This document shows positions 62,957 through 64,000 of a stretch of 64,000 bases of DNA, one piece after another (position 1 is the stretch's first letter; every line of letters begins with the position of its first letter). The notes below the pieces were generated by a model, which was not told the DNA's origin, made no database searches, and saw only the letters and a program-made list of their open reading frames with translations. The translations under genes were made by a program, and so were the position numbers. Source of the stretch: JALHST01 sp038316335 (lineage in GTDB: Bacteria > Bacteroidota > Bacteroidia > Flavobacteriales > Flavobacteriaceae); contig JBBQAM010000003.1 of the NCBI GenBank assembly GCA_038316335.1, forward strand, positions 62,001-126,000, read 5' to 3'.

Positions 62957-63724
62957 ATGGCCACCGACAGGTTAAACGGAAGTCTATACACCAAAATTGA
63001 AAATAGAATTGCAACGATTGAATTTGGTCATCCCGCAAGTAATTCGTTCGTGGCAGAACTTCTGGACAGGTTGACCCAAGAGCTGCAGAAACTATCTGAA
63101 AATGGGAATGTTTCGATTATCGTTTTAAAATCGGAGGGCGACCGTGCCTTTTGTGCAGGCGCATCCTTAAACGAGCTAATGGCCATTGCCACTTTAAAAG
63201 AAGGTGAAATTTTCTTTAGTGGTTTTGCAAATGTTATCAATGCCATGCGTACCTGCTCAAAAATAATCATAGGTCGCATTCAGGGAAAGGCCGTTGGAGG
63301 AGGTGTTGGGCTTGCAGCTGCCTGCGATTATGTCTTCGCTTCAGTCGATGCAGCCATCCGACTTTCCGAATTGACGATCGGCATTGCACCTTTGGTAATT
63401 GCGCCTGCCGTCGAACGTAAAATCGGAAAAGCAGGTCTGTCTGAATTATCGCTTGCACCCACTGATTGGAAAAATGCATATTGGGCGCAAGAAAAAGGTT
63501 TATACTCGAAAGTCTATGATAGTATCAATGCTATGGATACCGATCTTGATTTTTTTTCAAATAAATTGGCTTCCTATAACCCCACTGCGCTTTACGAACT
63601 AAAAAAAGTGCTTTGGGAAGGTACTTCACATTGGGACGCTCTCTTGCAGGAGCGTTCGGCCATTTCGGGTGCATTGGTCTTATCTGAATTCACTAAAAAC
63701 GCATTGTCTAATTTTAATAAATGA
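62957..63724 (+). CDS. Enoyl-CoA hydratase/isomerase (crotonase) family
   Basis: The protein has 255 aa. The oxyanion-hole strands are FCAGASLNEL and GKAVGGGVGLAAACDYVFA. The first catalytic Glu of classical crotonases (GGGxE) is absent (Gly), while Glu in LSELTIGIAP is kept. This resembles methylglutaconyl-CoA hydratase types, but the substrate is uncertain. It starts 21 bp after the MATE gene. Confidence 0.88.
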   Translation: MATDRLNGSLYTKIENRIATIEFGHPASNSFVAELLDRLTQELQKLSENGNVSIIVLKSEGDRAFCAGASLNELMAIATLKEGEIFFSGFANVINAMRTCSKIIIGRIQGKAVGGGVGLAAACDYVFASVDAAIRLSELTIGIAPLVIAPAVERKIGKAGLSELSLAPTDWKNAYWAQEKGLYSKVYDSINAMDTDLDFFSNKLASYNPTALYELKKVLWEGTSHWDALLQERSAISGALVLSEFTKNALSNFNK

Positions 63725-63728
63725 GAAT

Positions 63729-63842
63729 ATGAAATTTCTTCAATATTTCAACGGGCAACTTTTATTTGCCTTATTGGCCTTTTTCTTGATAATCATCTAT
63801 GTTGTCAATCGCTTTCGAAATAATCGAAAATTCAAGAAGTAG
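63729..63842 (+). CDS. Small single-pass membrane protein (37 aa)
   Basis: The ATG is 4 bp after the crotonase stop. The 37-aa protein has a hydrophobic core near residues 10-26 (LLFALLAFFLIIIYVV) and a basic tail (RFRNNRKFKK), so an inside-positive topology is likely. I know no family for it. The tight spacing suggests co-translation with the crotonase gene. Confidence 0.55.
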   Translation: MKFLQYFNGQLLFALLAFFLIIIYVVNRFRNNRKFKK

Positions 63843-63896
63843 TTTTTAAAAACACCGCCTTTTAAGAATCATTAACTTTACACCCTAAAAGCTAAC

Positions 63897-64000
63897 ATGG
63901 GCACTATTAGGATTACCAAGGAATTTACCTTCGAGACCGGTCACGCACTTTATGGCTACGATGGAAAATGTAAAAACGTTCATGGGCACAGTTACAAACT
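63897..64000 (+). CDS. queD: 6-carboxytetrahydropterin synthase, 5' part (cut by window end)
   Basis: The first 34 codons are visible: MGTIRITKEFTFETGHALYG, then a Cys (CKNVHGHSYK). The His ligands at FETGHAL and HGHSY match the zinc site of PTPS/QueD. It acts in queuosine (preQ0) synthesis. The 3' part lies outside the window. Confidence 0.85.
   Translation, partial: MGTIRITKEFTFETGHALYGYDGKCKNVHGHSYK

Overview
The window reads as a chromosomal segment of a Bacteroidota bacterium of the family Flavobacteriaceae, probably marine. The evidence is its gene families and gene order: a complete BatABCDE aerotolerance operon, an IPExxxVDY-family protein beside pyruvate kinase, an acpP-fabF-rnc block, and a long amidophosphoribosyltransferase. 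Several promoters also match the flavobacterial TTG-N19-TAnnTTTG type. Gene density is high and GC content looks moderate to low. I see no insertion sequence, prophage or CRISPR array. Both ends cut genes: a PfkB kinase on the left and a QueD-like gene on the right.

Layout. 1-2.8 kb: sucrose cleavage (fructokinase and an amylosucrase-type GH13 enzyme, overlapping). 2.8-5.6 kb, minus strand: aldo/keto reductase, SDR and an AlbA_2-domain protein. 5.7-14.8 kb: MoxR/DUF58/Bat operon. 14.9-17.9 kb: small membrane protein, beta-carbonic anhydrase and a SulP anion transporter, probably an inorganic-carbon module. 18-19.4 kb: pheS and a small conserved gene. 19.5-25.8 kb: HTH regulator and a complete tripartite RND efflux operon. 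25.8-27.5 kb, minus strand: NAD(P)-binding protein, CYTH protein and YCII-like lipoprotein. 27.6-37.6 kb: dinB, pyk, IPExxxVDY, rnc, fabF, acpP, then purN, rnhA, a PfkB kinase and a purF-type gene. 37.6-38.6 kb: a 1.07-kb gene-free stretch with four near-identical 70-nt units. 38.6-48 kb: sodA, AddA-like and AddB-like recombination proteins separated by kbl and an OmpA/TSP3 protein. 48-56.4 kb, minus strand: SDR, then a hexuronate operon running kdgK-kdgA-dctP-dctQ-dctM-uxaB-uxaA. 56.7-59.4 kb: hydrolase, phosphoribosyltransferase and erythromycin-esterase family. 59.4-60.1 kb: an unexplained stretch and tRNA-Ala(GGC). 60.1-64 kb: universal stress protein, GNAT, MATE, crotonase, a 37-aa membrane protein and queD.

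The most interesting element is the array between purF and sodA. Each of its four units has a -7-like box (TAnnTTTG or TAnnTTAG) exactly 5 nt before an almost invariant core of about 40 nt, followed by a GC-rich hairpin and a T-run. The spacers between units are unrelated and the hairpins vary by compensatory changes. This looks like four separately transcribed sibling small RNAs. I could not search Rfam, so whether the family is already known (for example the flavo-1 motif) is open.
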